Positions 1 through 9,318 of a DNA stretch of 64,000 nt are shown in pieces. The DNA lies in the NCBI RefSeq assembly GCF_004363235.1, contig NZ_SNYW01000006.1:620001-684000 (forward strand), read 5' to 3'. A model generated the notes under the pieces. That model saw only the letters and a program-made list of their open reading frames with translations, had not been told where the DNA came from and did no database searches. Position 1 is the stretch's first letter, and every line of letters starts with the position of its first letter. Made by a program: the position numbers and the translations under genes. This stretch comes from Dongia mobilis (lineage in GTDB: Bacteria; Pseudomonadota; Alphaproteobacteria; Dongiales; Dongiaceae).

Positions 1-764
1 GATGGCGCTACGCCCTGCAGACTGAGGCACCGATCCAGGGCCGCGGCGATCTCGCCCCAGAGCGCATCGGCGTGGCGCTCCAGCCCGCCATCCGCCCATT
101 CGATAGCGCAATCGGCCGGGCCCAGCCGGTCGTCGGGAATGAGGAACAGGCGACCCTCGAAGGCGGTCTTCGCGCTGAGCGCGGTCAGGCCCGGCTCCAG
201 CAGCGGCACCAGATCCGGCGCCACGCGCGCGACCAGCCGCGCTTCGTGCCGCTGGTCGCGCAGGCACTGCTCCAGCGCCGCCTCGATCTCGGCAATGCCG
301 CCGCGCCGCGAAAACTCCGGCAGCATCTTGCGCAGGATGGCAAGGGCGAGGGCGCTGGCATCGGCCAGGATGGCAGCACGGTCATGTGCCAGGCCGGCCT
401 GCAGGGCAGCGATCTGGCCGGCAATCGATTCCAGTGCGGCGGCGCTGCGTTGTTCCGCTTCTGCGGCGGCGGCGGCGCGGCCCTTGGCCTCGCCGCTGCG
501 CTGGCCCTCGGCTCGGGCCTTGGCGGCCGCGGCCTTCAATTCGGCCTCGCTGAAGGTGGGTTCGGGCGGTGGCGGCGGTTCGACCGGCTCCGGCGGTGCG
601 GCCTGGGCAGCCTCCTTGGCTGACGGCTTGGCCGACGATTTGGCGGCGGCCTCGGCCGGCGCGTCGGGCCGCGCGGACGCCGAGCCGGCTGCGGCGCCGG
701 CGACGGCGTCGAAGTCGTTCTCGAACATGAATTTCCGCACTGTCGCCACGCTGCGCTCCGTCAT
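1..764 (-). CDS. fliH: Flagellar assembly protein FliH (partial, 3' end outside window)
   Basis: FliH dimers bind and restrain the export ATPase FliI and bring it to the C-ring (family knowledge). The reading frame opens with an ATG at 764, three bases past the fliG stop, and stays open to the window edge (about 254 codons). The N-terminus is MTERSVATVRKFMFENDF. An Ala/Pro-rich linker with a run of prolines follows, then an Ala/Glu/Lys-rich coiled-coil-like stretch (about residues 70-120) and a C-terminal domain with LFLIPDDRLGPADCAIEW, which resembles the FliH/YscL end. It is the third gene of fliF-fliG-fliH on the minus strand. Identity rests on position and on this architecture, because FliH sequences are poorly conserved. 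Confidence 0.85.
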   Translation of the reverse strand, partial: MTERSVATVRKFMFENDFDAVAGAAAGSASARPDAPAEAAAKSSAKPSAKEAAQAAPPEPVEPPPPPEPTFSEAELKAAAAKARAEGQRSGEAKGRAAAAAEAEQRSAAALESIAGQIAALQAGLAHDRAAILADASALALAILRKMLPEFSRRGGIAEIEAALEQCLRDQRHEARLVARVAPDLVPLLEPGLTALSAKTAFEGRLFLIPDDRLGPADCAIEWADGGLERHADALWGEIAAALDRCLSLQGVAP

Positions 765-767
765 TGC

Positions 768-1784
768 CTAGTAGATCAGTTCGTCCTCGCCCTTGGCATC
801 CGCCAGGACCAATTCGCCTTTCGCCGCCAGCTCCTTGGCCAGGTTCACCATGGCCATCTGCGCCTCCTCGACATCCTTGAGACGGACCGGTCCCATTGCC
901 GCCATGTCTTCCTTTAGCATCTTCGATGCGCGTTCCGACATATTGGCGAGGAACAGGTCGCGTACTGCTTCCGAGGCACCCTTGAGGGCGATCGGCAGCT
1001 TGGTCTTGTCGACGCCGCGCATCAGGGTCTGCACGCCGCCCGGGTCGAGCTTGCCGAGGTCGTCGAAGGTGAACATCAGCGACTTGACCTTCTCGGCGGA
1101 ATCGCGGTTCCGCTCCTCCAGTGCCGAGATGAAGCGCTGCTCGGTATTGCGGTCGAGATTGTTGAAGATCTCGGCGATGAGTTCGTGCGCGTCGCGGCGC
1201 GACGACCGGGCAAGGTTCGAGAGGAACTCGTTGCGCAGGGTGCGCTCGACGTCGTCGATGACCTCCTTCTGGATCGATTCCATGCGCAGCATGCGCATGA
1301 TGACTTCCATGGCGAAGGCCTCGGGCAGCAGCGCGAGCACGCGGGCGGCGTGATCCGGCTTGACCTTGGAGAGGACCACGGCGACCGTCTGCGGATACTC
1401 GTTCTTCAGATAGTTCGCCAGCACGCTCTCGTTCACATTGGAGAGCTTGTCCCACATGGTCCGGCCGGCGGGACCGCGGATTTCCTCCATGATCTGGTCG
1501 ACCTTGGACTTGTCCAGCACCTTCATCAGCAGGCGTTCGGTGCTCTCGAAGGTGCCGGTCAGCGTGCCGGTCGAGGAAATGCCGTCGGCGAATTCGACGA
1601 ACAGCCGTTCGACCACGGTCGCTGAAACGGTGCCGAGATTGGCCATGGTCTGCGAGATTTCGCGAATCTCGTCGTCATGCATCAGCGCGAACAGCTTGGA
1701 AGCCGATTCCTCGCCCACGGAGAGGAGCAGGAGGGCCGCCTTCTGCGAGCCGGTCAGCGATCTGTAGTCGTCCTTGACGCGCAT
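768..1784 (-). CDS. fliG: Flagellar motor switch protein FliG
   Basis: FliG is the rotor protein that links the MS ring to FliM and meets the stator. The 338-residue product has the usual family length. The N-terminal domain ([17 protein letters not shown]) should bind FliF. The middle domain has [20 protein letters not shown], the counterpart of the EHPQ motif that contacts FliM. The C-terminal domain carries the charged segment [19 protein letters not shown] that faces the stator. The ATG at 1784 is one base past the fliF stop and three bases separate its end from fliH, so the three genes are probably translationally coupled. Confidence 0.98.
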   Translation of the reverse strand: MRVKDDYRSLTGSQKAALLLLSVGEESASKLFALMHDDEIREISQTMANLGTVSATVVERLFVEFADGISSTGTLTGTFESTERLLMKVLDKSKVDQIMEEIRGPAGRTMWDKLSNVNESVLANYLKNEYPQTVAVVLSKVKPDHAARVLALLPEAFAMEVIMRMLRMESIQKEVIDDVERTLRNEFLSNLARSSRRDAHELIAEIFNNLDRNTEQRFISALEERNRDSAEKVKSLMFTFDDLGKLDPGGVQTLMRGVDKTKLPIALKGASEAVRDLFLANMSERASKMLKEDMAAMGPVRLKDVEEAQMAMVNLAKELAAKGELVLADAKGEDELIY

Positions 1785-1785
1785 C

Positions 1786-3465
1786 TCAGGCTTCCTGGTA
1801 GATCCACTGGCGCATGATGTTCACCGCCTGCTCGGGGTGCTGGTCGACCAGTTCCGAGATGCGTTTCAGCGACGAAGCGCGGACGCGGCCCTCGACCTGG
1901 TTGATGTCGATCATCTGCTCGATCTCGTTGGCGATATTGGTGATGTCGCCGAGCGTACCGCCATCGGCGCCAGGCAAGGCAGCCAGGTCGGCGCCTCCGG
2001 TGCCGGGCAGGGCCAGCGCCGCGGCGGCGCCCGGCGGCAGCGCTGCGCCGCCGGGTCCAGCCAGGGCGAATTGCTCGGGTGCTGCGCCCGGAATGGCGAG
2101 CACACGGTTGAGCAGGGGGCGCACCACCAGCAGCAGCACCAGGATAGCGACCAGCGACAGCACGACCAGTTCGGCGATGCGCATCAGGTCGGTCTTGTCG
2201 AGGCCCAGGAGGGAAACTTCCTCGGGCAGTTCGGGGGCGACAAACTGCATGTTGATGACCTCGACGACGTCGCCGCGTTCGGCATTGTAGCCGATGGCGG
2301 AGCGCACCAGGGTGGCGATCTTGTCGAGTTCTTCCTGCGGAAGCGGGGCATAGGCCTGGTTGCCGTTGGCATCCGCGGTATAGGTGCCGTCGACCAGGAT
2401 CGCCGCCGAGATCTTGCGCACGTCGCCGCTGTGCTTGACCTCGGTCTGGCTTGTCTTCGAGATCTCGAAATTGACGGTCTCTTCCGTCCGCTGCAGCGTC
2501 GAACTGGCCGAGGTTTCCGCACCGGCGGCGGCACCCGGGGGATTGGGCACGTTGTTGGCGACGGTGACGTTGTTCTGCGGTTCGCGCTCCTGGCTCTGCT
2601 CGTTTTCCTCGACCGTCTGCGTGGAGCGCACCACCTGGCCTTCAGGGTCATAGGTCTCGGTATTGGTGGTGACCTGGTTGAAGTCCAGTTCGGCGGTCAC
2701 CTCGGCGCGTACCTTGCCGGGCCCCAGCGTCCGGCTCAGCAATTCCTCGATCGACTGGGTCAGGCGCAATTCGTAGGAGCGGCGCATTTCCTCGGCATTG
2801 AGCTGAGTCAGCTCGCCCTCGGCGCCGCCACGGGCCAGCAGGCGACCCTTGTCGTCGATGATCGAGACGGCGCTGGTCTTCATGCCGGGAACCGAGGAGG
2901 CGACCAGATGCTGGATCGCGGCGATCTGTTCCTTTTCCAGCGTCCCCTGCAGAGTGACCACCACCGAGGCGGAGGGCTCGGCCCGGTCGCGCGAGAACAA
3001 TTCCCGCTTCGGCATGACCAGATGGACCCGGGCGCCCTTGACCTGGCGCAGCGCGCGGACGGTGCGCGCCAATTCGCCTTCGAGTGCGCGCATCTGATTG
3101 ATTTGCTGAACAAAATTCGTGGTGCCGAGGGCGCCGGGACGATCGAATATCTCGTATCCCACGGTACCGCCATTGGGCAGGCCCTCGCCTGCCATGACCA
3201 GGCGCAGCTGGCCGACGCGATCGGCCGCGACATAAATCTGCGACCCGTCGCCCTTTACCTCGAAGGGCACCTGCTGCTCCTGCAGTCGCGCCGCGATGGC
3301 CGCAGAATCCGTGGAATCGAGGCCACCATAGAGCAGGGACATGCCGGGCGAGGTGAGGCGGGCGCCGATAAAGAAGAAGAAGGCGATGAGGGCCAGCGCA
3401 GTCGCCCCCAAGGCGGCCAGACGCAGGGGGCCGAGATTGCGTAAGGTCTCCAGCAATGGATTCAC
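1786..3465 (-). CDS. fliF: Flagellar MS-ring protein FliF
   Basis: FliF forms the inner-membrane MS ring on which the rotor and export gate assemble. The 559-residue protein has a first membrane segment at about residues 15-37 ([20 protein letters not shown]). Periplasmic ring-building motifs follow ([28 protein letters not shown]). A second membrane segment at roughly residues 430-450 ([20 protein letters not shown]) precedes a C-terminal tail that should contact FliG. The start is GTG at 3465, with a GAGG-rich Shine-Dalgarno just upstream. The gene heads a minus-strand operon whose upstream region contains a perfect CtrA-type box at 3619-3633. Confidence 0.98.
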   Translation of the reverse strand: MNPLLETLRNLGPLRLAALGATALALIAFFFFIGARLTSPGMSLLYGGLDSTDSAAIAARLQEQQVPFEVKGDGSQIYVAADRVGQLRLVMAGEGLPNGGTVGYEIFDRPGALGTTNFVQQINQMRALEGELARTVRALRQVKGARVHLVMPKRELFSRDRAEPSASVVVTLQGTLEKEQIAAIQHLVASSVPGMKTSAVSIIDDKGRLLARGGAEGELTQLNAEEMRRSYELRLTQSIEELLSRTLGPGKVRAEVTAELDFNQVTTNTETYDPEGQVVRSTQTVEENEQSQEREPQNNVTVANNVPNPPGAAAGAETSASSTLQRTEETVNFEISKTSQTEVKHSGDVRKISAAILVDGTYTADANGNQAYAPLPQEELDKIATLVRSAIGYNAERGDVVEVINMQFVAPELPEEVSLLGLDKTDLMRIAELVVLSLVAILVLLLVVRPLLNRVLAIPGAAPEQFALAGPGGAALPPGAAAALALPGTGGADLAALPGADGGTLGDITNIANEIEQMIDINQVEGRVRASSLKRISELVDQHPEQAVNIMRQWIYQEA

Positions 3466-3509
3466 GTTGCCCTCGCTCCTCTAGGCAGTATTTGCCGACT
3501 CGGCCGCAC

Positions 3510-3550
3510 GAATTCGACTAAAATTTTATATACTAAAATTTTCGACGAAT
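3510..3550. repeat. AT-rich duplicated element in the fliF leader
   Basis: CTAAAATTTT occurs twice, separated by ATATA, and is flanked on both sides by TTCGAC/CGACGAA-like sequence. It is strikingly AT-rich in a GC-rich context. It lies between the CtrA-type box and the fliF start, so it may be in the 5' untranslated leader. Function unknown. Confidence 0.5.
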
Positions 3551-3618
3551 TGCTTATGTTCGGGCAAAACTCCCCGGAAAGGCGGCGGGCCGACGGGGGG
3601 AAGTCTAGGGGCGAGGCT

Positions 3619-3633
3619 TTAATGAGAGGTTAA
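3619..3633. promoter_or_regulatory. CtrA-type box upstream of fliF
   Basis: Perfect TTAA-N7-TTAA with spacer TGAGAGG, 154 bp upstream of the fliF start. CtrA sites of this form usually overlap the -35 region, which would place the transcript start near 3590. A second CtrA-like octamer (TTAACCAT read on the minus strand) lies at 3689-3696. Confidence 0.75.
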
Positions 3634-3688
3634 TGGGCGGAAGTTTTTGCCTAGAGGGCTGCAAAAAGTGCCCAGCTAGGTAGCTGAT

Positions 3689-3696
3689 ATGGTTAA
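3689..3696 (-). promoter_or_regulatory. CtrA-like octamer TTAACCAT
   Basis: Minus-strand TTAACCAT about 56 bp upstream of the full CtrA box in the fliF/sciP intergenic region. It overlaps a GTTAAC hexamer. Half-sites of this kind are also used by CtrA, but this one is short and may be fortuitous. Confidence 0.4.
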
Positions 3697-3743
3697 CAAA
3701 ATCTACTTATCCACAGCGCGTTAAGGAATATTACCCGAGCCTC

Positions 3744-4046
3744 TCATGAATGTGGTGACTTTTCGTCCTGTGAACTGCGGTCGATAGACCGATAGTCCTG
3801 AATGCGGGTGGTTCTGAGGCCGCGCAGGCCATGCCGGTCGATCGACCGTTGCCAGGACAGGAACTCCTCAACCGAGAGGGAGTAGCGCTGGCAAGCTTCT
3901 TCCAAGGAAATTAGTCCTGCACGAACGCCAGCGACGACTTCCGCCTTGCGCCGGATGACCCAGCGTCGTGTGCCGGGCGGCGGCAGATCGTCCAAGCTTT
4001 TCGGCAGATCGGCATCTGCGTCGGTAATGTCCGGTCTCTGCGCCAT
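3744..4046 (-). CDS. sciP: SciP-type CtrA inhibitory protein (DUF1153)
   Basis: SciP is a small helix-turn-helix protein that restrains transcription from CtrA-activated promoters in Caulobacter (family knowledge). The hallmark block is present: RRWVIRRKAEVVAGVRAGL, then SLEEACQRYSLSVEEFLSWQ and HGLRGLRTTRIQDYR. The frame is open from an ATG at 4115, but that codon lacks a Shine-Dalgarno and lies just 7 bp from a CtrA-like box. I prefer the ATG at 4046, with GGATAG upstream; it gives 100 residues, close to the usual size. ATG 4058 is also possible. The gene lies between flgD and fliF on the same strand, inside the cluster it probably controls. Confidence 0.9.
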   Translation of the reverse strand: MAQRPDITDADADLPKSLDDLPPPGTRRWVIRRKAEVVAGVRAGLISLEEACQRYSLSVEEFLSWQRSIDRHGLRGLRTTRIQDYRSIDRSSQDEKSPHS

Positions 4047-4121
4047 GGCTATCCGCATATTTCCGTCGGCTACCGCGCCCGGTTGCCGATCCATGTCCGC
4101 CAATTCATACGCCATGGCCGT

Positions 4122-4136
4122 TTAACAAAGTCCTAA
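4122..4136. promoter_or_regulatory. Imperfect CtrA-like box upstream of sciP
   Basis: TTAA-N7-CTAA, one mismatch from the CtrA box, 76 bp upstream of the preferred sciP start. The position fits a CtrA-activated sciP promoter, which would form a negative feedback loop. Inferred from spacing only. Confidence 0.45.
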
Positions 4137-4260
4137 ACTGCATCCGCATTCGCCTCAGTCGAGCAATCATCGCCATGTAAAATAAGGATAAAATGCCGCC
4201 CATCGTCGACGGGGATCCGGTTCCGACGTGGCATCTCCATTGGTCCGAGGAATTCCCTCG

Positions 4261-4968
4261 TCAGGCGGTCTGGCCGGCGCCGCGCATGATCTTCGTCACG
4301 TCGGCAAGGGGAATGCGCAGGCTGCCGATGTTGAGGAGGACCTGCCCGTCGAGGATCTCGGCGGCGTCGACTGTGCCATAGGAGGTGATATCGGCGGTGT
4401 ACGACCTCCCGGCCTGGTCCTCATAGGCGACCGCGACGCGGTATTCGCCGTCCGGCAATTGGTTGCCGAAGTAGTCGGTGCCGTCCCACAGCGCGCGATG
4501 GGTGCCGACGGTCTTGTTGGCGTCCATCACCATCACCAACTGGTTGTTGCTGTTATAGATGTTGAGGACCGCCTTGCTGGCATTGGTATCCAGCGTGTAG
4601 TCGAAGCGGACCTCGCCGTCGCTCAACATCAGCTTGTCGCTGGCAACGGCAACGTCGCTGCCGATGAAGCTGGCGGCGGCATAGGCATTGGTCGAGGATT
4701 GCAGCGAGATGAGCTGGTCCAGCTTGGCGTTCTGCTGGATCATCTGCTCGACCGAGGCGAAGGAGACCAGCTGCTCGGTGAACTGCGCCGTGTCCATGGG
4801 AGACAGCGGGTCCTGGTTCTGCAACTGCTTGGTCAGCAGCAGGAGGAAATTGTCATAGGTCTCGGACAGATCGCCGAGGGCATTGCCGCCGCTGGCCTTG
4901 GCCGCGGCGGCGTTTTCCGCCCGCAGCTTATCGAGCGTATCGCTGATGCTGGGGATTTCCATCGTCAC
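4261..4968 (-). CDS. flgD: Hook-capping protein FlgD
   Basis: FlgD caps the growing hook and lets FlgE subunits insert. The 235-residue product has the diagnostic N-terminal stretch NFLLLLTKQLQNQDPLSPMD followed by TEQLVSFASVEQ. A beta-sandwich region follows with the FLIP/FlgD-type GTHRALWDGTDYFGNQLPDG. The length is typical. It is the last gene of the minus-strand run flgE-flgK-flgL-fliK-flgD and starts 37 bp after the fliK stop, so it is probably transcribed with the hook genes. Confidence 0.97.
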   Translation of the reverse strand: MTMEIPSISDTLDKLRAENAAAAKASGGNALGDLSETYDNFLLLLTKQLQNQDPLSPMDTAQFTEQLVSFASVEQMIQQNAKLDQLISLQSSTNAYAAASFIGSDVAVASDKLMLSDGEVRFDYTLDTNASKAVLNIYNSNNQLVMVMDANKTVGTHRALWDGTDYFGNQLPDGEYRVAVAYEDQAGRSYTADITSYGTVDAAEILDGQVLLNIGSLRIPLADVTKIMRGAGQTA

Positions 4969-5005
4969 TCACTCCCAAGTCCAATGCCGGCAAATCCGAA
5001 CCCGG

Positions 5006-6763
5006 CTAGATCTGCACGTCCACCATGCCGTCGCCGGTCGCCAGCACATCCGTGCGGCCGGCCAGCGGCGTCGGCTCATCCTCGCCCTCGCCAAGGGCGC
5101 CATTGCCACGCGCCGCCTGCTGCCCGCCGTCACTGCCGAATTCCTGGGCAAAGGAGTCACGTTCGCCGCCATGCAGGCTGAAGTTCAAATCGTTCCGGTC
5201 CATCTTCAGCCCGGCCTCTTGCAAGGCGCGTTCCAACGCCCTGCTGTCGCGCTGCAGCAAATCCAGCGTCGCCGGGCGCTCCACCGTTACGCTGGCGCGG
5301 GCGTTGTTTTCCCGGTCGATCTCGAGCTTCACATGGATGCGGCCCAGTTCCGCCGGTGAGAGCTGGAGCGAGATGCGGCCGCCACCCTCGCGGGCGGCTC
5401 GCTGGATGCCAAGCGCCACCTGCTCATGGGCCGGCAGATTCTGCAGGTGCTGGCGCAGATTGGCGACGAAATCCGTCCGCCGCGATGCCGCCCCCTGGGC
5501 GAGATGCAGCTGCCAGCCGGGCAGGCCCGATGACTGGCCGAAGGCCGTATCGAAGGACAGGCCCGGCGGCAGGACCGTGCTCGGCGCCTGGCCAGCCGCG
5601 AGGGGCGAACCGGCAGGAACATTGGCCGCGCCGGCCGGTGAGCCGCTGGCGCCAATCTGGGCCGCATTGCCGGCGGCGCCCTGGCTGGCGGCGCCCTGGC
5701 CGGCGGCCGCACTACGCTGCCGCGCCTCGTGCTGTGCCCCCTGCTGCATTTGGCGAAACATGGCGGCCTGGTCTTCGCTCGGCCTCTGGCCGCGCCTTGA
5801 AAGAAGGCCGGCCTGGGCGGCGGCGTCATCCCAGGAATCGACCGGCAAGACTGTCGGTGTCCCGCCCTCGGCCGATGCCATGCGTCCGGCGGATCTTGGC
5901 GCCGCGGCGATCTCGCCCGGCGCGGCATCCTCAGCCTGTTGCGAACCCGCCGCATCGCCGTCTTCTGCCGCAACCTCGGTATCGGGCAGCGGTTCCCCGG
6001 CAATGTCGCCAGCAAGATCGACCGGCAATCTGCCAGCCAAGCCGGCATCGTCGTCGGCGGCGGCGACTGGTGCCGCAGCTTCGGCAGGGATTGCGGCTGC
6101 GGCGGCTGCCGGTGCCGGCGCCGGCGCCGGTGTACCGGGCTGGGATGGCTGCGGCGTCGGCAGCTGCGCTGCCGCCCACTCGCCGCTGTCACCCATGTCG
6201 GCACCGGAATCCGCCGCGAACGGATCGCCATCCTCCGCCTGGCCCTCTTCGCCTTCGGGCGGCGTGGTGTCGTCCGCTTCCGTGGCCTCGCCTTCGCTCG
6301 CCACGTCGCTGCCGGCTCCGGCCGGCGTTACTTCTTCGTCGGGCTCCGCCGTCTCCGCCGACGCCCGGGTGCCGCGCTCCGTGTCGTCGACGGTGACAGT
6401 CCCGTGTGCCGGCGATCTCTCGCCGGAGGCCGGTACCGCGCCGGTCCGCAAATCAGCCCGGGAATCCGCTCCCGGTGCGCATCGCATCACGCCGCAGCTT
6501 GCCGGGGCGCCGGCGCCCGGGGTTGCAACGGCAGTACCGGCCAATGTCCCAACCGCGCGGTCGCTTGCCAGATAGGGGTTTGCCCGGCTCGGCGCCACCG
6601 GTTGCTGTACCGTGCTGGCCCGCTTGTTCATGATCCCGAACATCAGTTCGGCGAAGCCGCCTCTTTCCGTGCCCGCATTTCCGGAGGCATTGCCGAGGCG
6701 CGGTGCCAGGCCGAAGAACTGGCTGATCTTGCTGCTGTCCATCTGTTCGATCGTCTCTCTCAT
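5006..6763 (-). CDS. fliK: Flagellar hook-length control protein FliK
   Basis: FliK measures the hook and switches export specificity through FlhB. The 585-residue product has a low-complexity Ala/Pro/Glu/Gly-rich ruler region (about residues 50-400). It ends in a conserved Flg_hook domain, with RISLQLSPAELGRIHVKLEI, then LQRDSRALERALQEAGLKMD and a final acidic tail. The ATG at 6763 overlaps the flgL stop (ATGA). An internal ATG at 6742 (MDSSKISQ), with GAGACG upstream, is an alternative start. Ruler length relates to hook length in model species, so the long linker is worth noting beside the enlarged FlgE. Confidence 0.93.
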   Translation of the reverse strand: MRETIEQMDSSKISQFFGLAPRLGNASGNAGTERGGFAELMFGIMNKRASTVQQPVAPSRANPYLASDRAVGTLAGTAVATPGAGAPASCGVMRCAPGADSRADLRTGAVPASGERSPAHGTVTVDDTERGTRASAETAEPDEEVTPAGAGSDVASEGEATEADDTTPPEGEEGQAEDGDPFAADSGADMGDSGEWAAAQLPTPQPSQPGTPAPAPAPAAAAAAIPAEAAAPVAAADDDAGLAGRLPVDLAGDIAGEPLPDTEVAAEDGDAAGSQQAEDAAPGEIAAAPRSAGRMASAEGGTPTVLPVDSWDDAAAQAGLLSRRGQRPSEDQAAMFRQMQQGAQHEARQRSAAAGQGAASQGAAGNAAQIGASGSPAGAANVPAGSPLAAGQAPSTVLPPGLSFDTAFGQSSGLPGWQLHLAQGAASRRTDFVANLRQHLQNLPAHEQVALGIQRAAREGGGRISLQLSPAELGRIHVKLEIDRENNARASVTVERPATLDLLQRDSRALERALQEAGLKMDRNDLNFSLHGGERDSFAQEFGSDGGQQAARGNGALGEGEDEPTPLAGRTDVLATGDGMVDVQI

Positions 6764-9303
6764 GCCAGGAAGTTGACCAGCGACAGCTGGCTGGTGGTGC
6801 CCACGGCGGCGAACACCGCCTGCAGCTGCAGCTGCACACTGGAAAGCTTGGCCGCAACCTCGGCCGCGTCGACCGCCTCGATCTTTGCCGAGCCGTCCTT
6901 GGACAGGTTGATGGTCGTCTGGTGCGACAACAAGGTTGCGCCGATGACCGCGTCGTTGACCGTGTTGTCGGCGTGCAGCGCGCGCAATCCCTCGAGTGCT
7001 TCTCGGGCGAGACCGCGCGCCACCTCGATCTTGTCCTGGTAATTGTCAAGGTCGTTGATGGCCGATTGCGCGTAGCGCAGGGCCAGCTGCAGCTTCTGGA
7101 TCGCGGTCTCGTTGGCCGAGAAGGAACTGCGGATGGTCAGTTGGTCGGCGATCGTCACCCGGCTGCGCTGCCAGGCATTGGCGGAATCACCAGGTTCCTG
7201 GTGTTCGTTGTAGTCCGGGGCAATCGGATTGGGGACCGTGAAGGGCTTGATCACGTTGAGAGTGGTTTCAAGGACCACGCCCGGGGTGGTGGCGGTGATC
7301 GAGAACGAGCCGGAGCCCGTTGCCCCGGCGGTCGCAGTGACTTCCATCGGTGGCGTTGCCGCATTGACCAGCGCGGTCAGATGGATGGCGATGGCATCCA
7401 TGTCCCGCTCGCTGCCATCGGTGACATAGCGTACCGTGCGGCCGTTCACCGTCAGCTCATAGGCATCACCCTTGCGCCCGACCGGGCCGGAGAGGTCGAT
7501 CCGGTCGATCTGCGGCAGCGGGCCTGCCGGAATATTGGCGATGGTGGTCGTTGTCGTCGGCGCCGCCGAGACCTGTCCAACATCGGTGGTCAAGGCCGCC
7601 GTATAGGTGAACGGCGTTCCCGGCGTGTCCGATGTCAGGGTCAGCTTGCCGCTCTTGATCGAGGCGGTTACCCCGATTGCCGCCGCGTTGATGATGCCGA
7701 CGAATTTCTGCGCGACCGACAGCTCGTCGTCGACCGACGTCGTGGTCACGGTGAAGGGGCCAGCCACCGGTGCCGTGAACGTGATCTCGTAGATGTCGCC
7801 GGCATCGCCGAAGGGGCCGTCGAATTCGACCCTTTCCTCCTGGGCCACGGCGACCACCGTGCGTTGGGCAGTCGTCACCTCGGCAGCGTTCTGGACCGCG
7901 GCATGGGCAGTGAAGGCGGTTGCCGAGGAGAGGCGTATCTCGCCATTGCCGGCGAGGCTTGCAGTGACATTGAAGGCCGGCTGGTATTGCGCCAGCTGAT
8001 TGGCCAGCTTCTGCGCGATCTCGTCCAGGCTCTGCTCGTCGCCGGTGGTGCGATAGCTGAGTGTCACCGGCAGCGGATGCGTTGGCGGATCGGTGACTGT
8101 CAGGCTAAAGACCTCGTTGATGATGCCGACCGGACCGGACAGCTGGATGCTGTCGACCTGCGTGGCGCCCAGCGGTACGTTCGGCTGAACCACGTCGACT
8201 GTGGCCGGGGTTGGGTCGGTTCCGGTGATGACCGCGCTGAAGGCCGTGCCGGCGACATCCGCGGTGAGGGTGAGGCCAAAGGCGTCGACATCGCTGACCG
8301 TGACAACGCCGGTCAGCGGCACGTTGGCATTGATCGCGGTGCGCAGCTGGTCGGCGGTTTCCTGGGCCGTCAACGGACCGTTGAGCGTGAATATCTCGGC
8401 GTTGATGGTGAAGGTCTGGGACTGGCCGGCGCCGATGTAATCGGTCGTGATGCGCACCTGCTGGAAGATCGTGCCGGGTGCCAGCTGCTGCAGGGTCGAA
8501 CTGGCGGCAGCATTGGCGCTGCCGGACGGGTCCGGCAGGCGTCGCAAATCGACCACCGGCAGCCGGTCATTGGCCGTGACGCCGCCGAACAGGAAGCGGT
8601 CATTGACCTGCTCGTTGAGCAGCGAGTTGAGATTGGCGAGGGCGCCGTCGACCTGGCCGATGATCGGGGACAGCCGGCTGGCTCGGGTCAATTCCGAGAT
8701 GATAGTGTTCTCGGCACCGCCGGCGACATTGTTGATCGAGGTCGACACCGAATAGGCGTCGCCGGCGACTCGTCCGGTCAGCTTCAGGCTGATGCCGTCG
8801 GCGACCGCCGTGATGCGGGTACCGAAGGCCGCGTTGACCTGGGCGGCGAGGTTCCTGCTCACATCCTCGACGCTGCCCTCGACGCCGGAGGTGACATAGG
8901 TGAACAACTGCCCGTCCACGACCAGTCGATAGACGTCGCCGACGTCGCCGAGATCGCCGTCCAGGGTGATGGTATTCAGCTGCGCCTGCGGCGGCTCGGT
9001 CATCGGGTCGAGAAGTGCCGTGTTCAGATCCGCGGCGATCTTCTCCATGTCGGTGAAGATCCGGTCATAGGCCTTGATGTCGGTCTGCGTCACCTTGACG
9101 GCCTCGATATAGCCCTCGCGCCGCTGGATCTCGGTGCGCAGGCTCAGCAATTGGCTGCCCTGGACGCCGTAATTCACCAGGCTGATCGACTTCTTCTGTG
9201 AACTGAGCTGTTGCGTCAGGTCCGCCAGAGAGGTCTGCAGGTTCTTGAACCCGGCGACATTGCTGAGATAGGTGGCGTAGGTGCTGTATGCGTTCACTGT
9301 CAT
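6760..9303 (-). CDS. flgL: Hook-filament junction protein FlgL with five inserted beta-repeats
   Basis: FlgL (HAP3) joins hook to filament. Flagellin-like helical ends are visible: an N-terminal segment (TSLADLTQQLSSQKKSISLV, then QGSQLLSLRTEIQRREGYIE) and a C-terminal heptad-rich segment (about residues 700-847). At 847 residues it is nearly three times the usual ~300. The extra length is mainly about five imperfect copies of a ~90-residue beta-rich unit, near residues 108-196, 282-370, 381-470, 489-580 and 598-690. Each begins with a phrase like IxLSGPVGxxGDxYxLTV and ends near LTxTxxxPGTPF. The same unit occurs in FlgK and FlgE. The start ATG at 9303 has GAGGTGA upstream. Assignment between FlgL and a flagellin-like protein rests on operon position. 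Confidence 0.9.
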   Translation of the reverse strand: MTVNAYSTYATYLSNVAGFKNLQTSLADLTQQLSSQKKSISLVNYGVQGSQLLSLRTEIQRREGYIEAVKVTQTDIKAYDRIFTDMEKIAADLNTALLDPMTEPPQAQLNTITLDGDLGDVGDVYRLVVDGQLFTYVTSGVEGSVEDVSRNLAAQVNAAFGTRITAVADGISLKLTGRVAGDAYSVSTSINNVAGGAENTIISELTRASRLSPIIGQVDGALANLNSLLNEQVNDRFLFGGVTANDRLPVVDLRRLPDPSGSANAAASSTLQQLAPGTIFQQVRITTDYIGAGQSQTFTINAEIFTLNGPLTAQETADQLRTAINANVPLTGVVTVSDVDAFGLTLTADVAGTAFSAVITGTDPTPATVDVVQPNVPLGATQVDSIQLSGPVGIINEVFSLTVTDPPTHPLPVTLSYRTTGDEQSLDEIAQKLANQLAQYQPAFNVTASLAGNGEIRLSSATAFTAHAAVQNAAEVTTAQRTVVAVAQEERVEFDGPFGDAGDIYEITFTAPVAGPFTVTTTSVDDELSVAQKFVGIINAAAIGVTASIKSGKLTLTSDTPGTPFTYTAALTTDVGQVSAAPTTTTTIANIPAGPLPQIDRIDLSGPVGRKGDAYELTVNGRTVRYVTDGSERDMDAIAIHLTALVNAATPPMEVTATAGATGSGSFSITATTPGVVLETTLNVIKPFTVPNPIAPDYNEHQEPGDSANAWQRSRVTIADQLTIRSSFSANETAIQKLQLALRYAQSAINDLDNYQDKIEVARGLAREALEGLRALHADNTVNDAVIGATLLSHQTTINLSKDGSAKIEAVDAAEVAAKLSSVQLQLQAVFAAVGTTSQLSLVNFLA

Positions 9304-9318
9304 GATTTCACCTCGCCA

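Noticed and set aside
1774-3444. A 556-codon plus-strand open frame
   Set aside because: Antisense shadow of fliF, which has unmistakable MS-ring features.
6922-9201. A 759-codon plus-strand open frame
   Set aside because: Antisense shadow of flgL; composition is Gly/Arg/Asp-rich without motifs.
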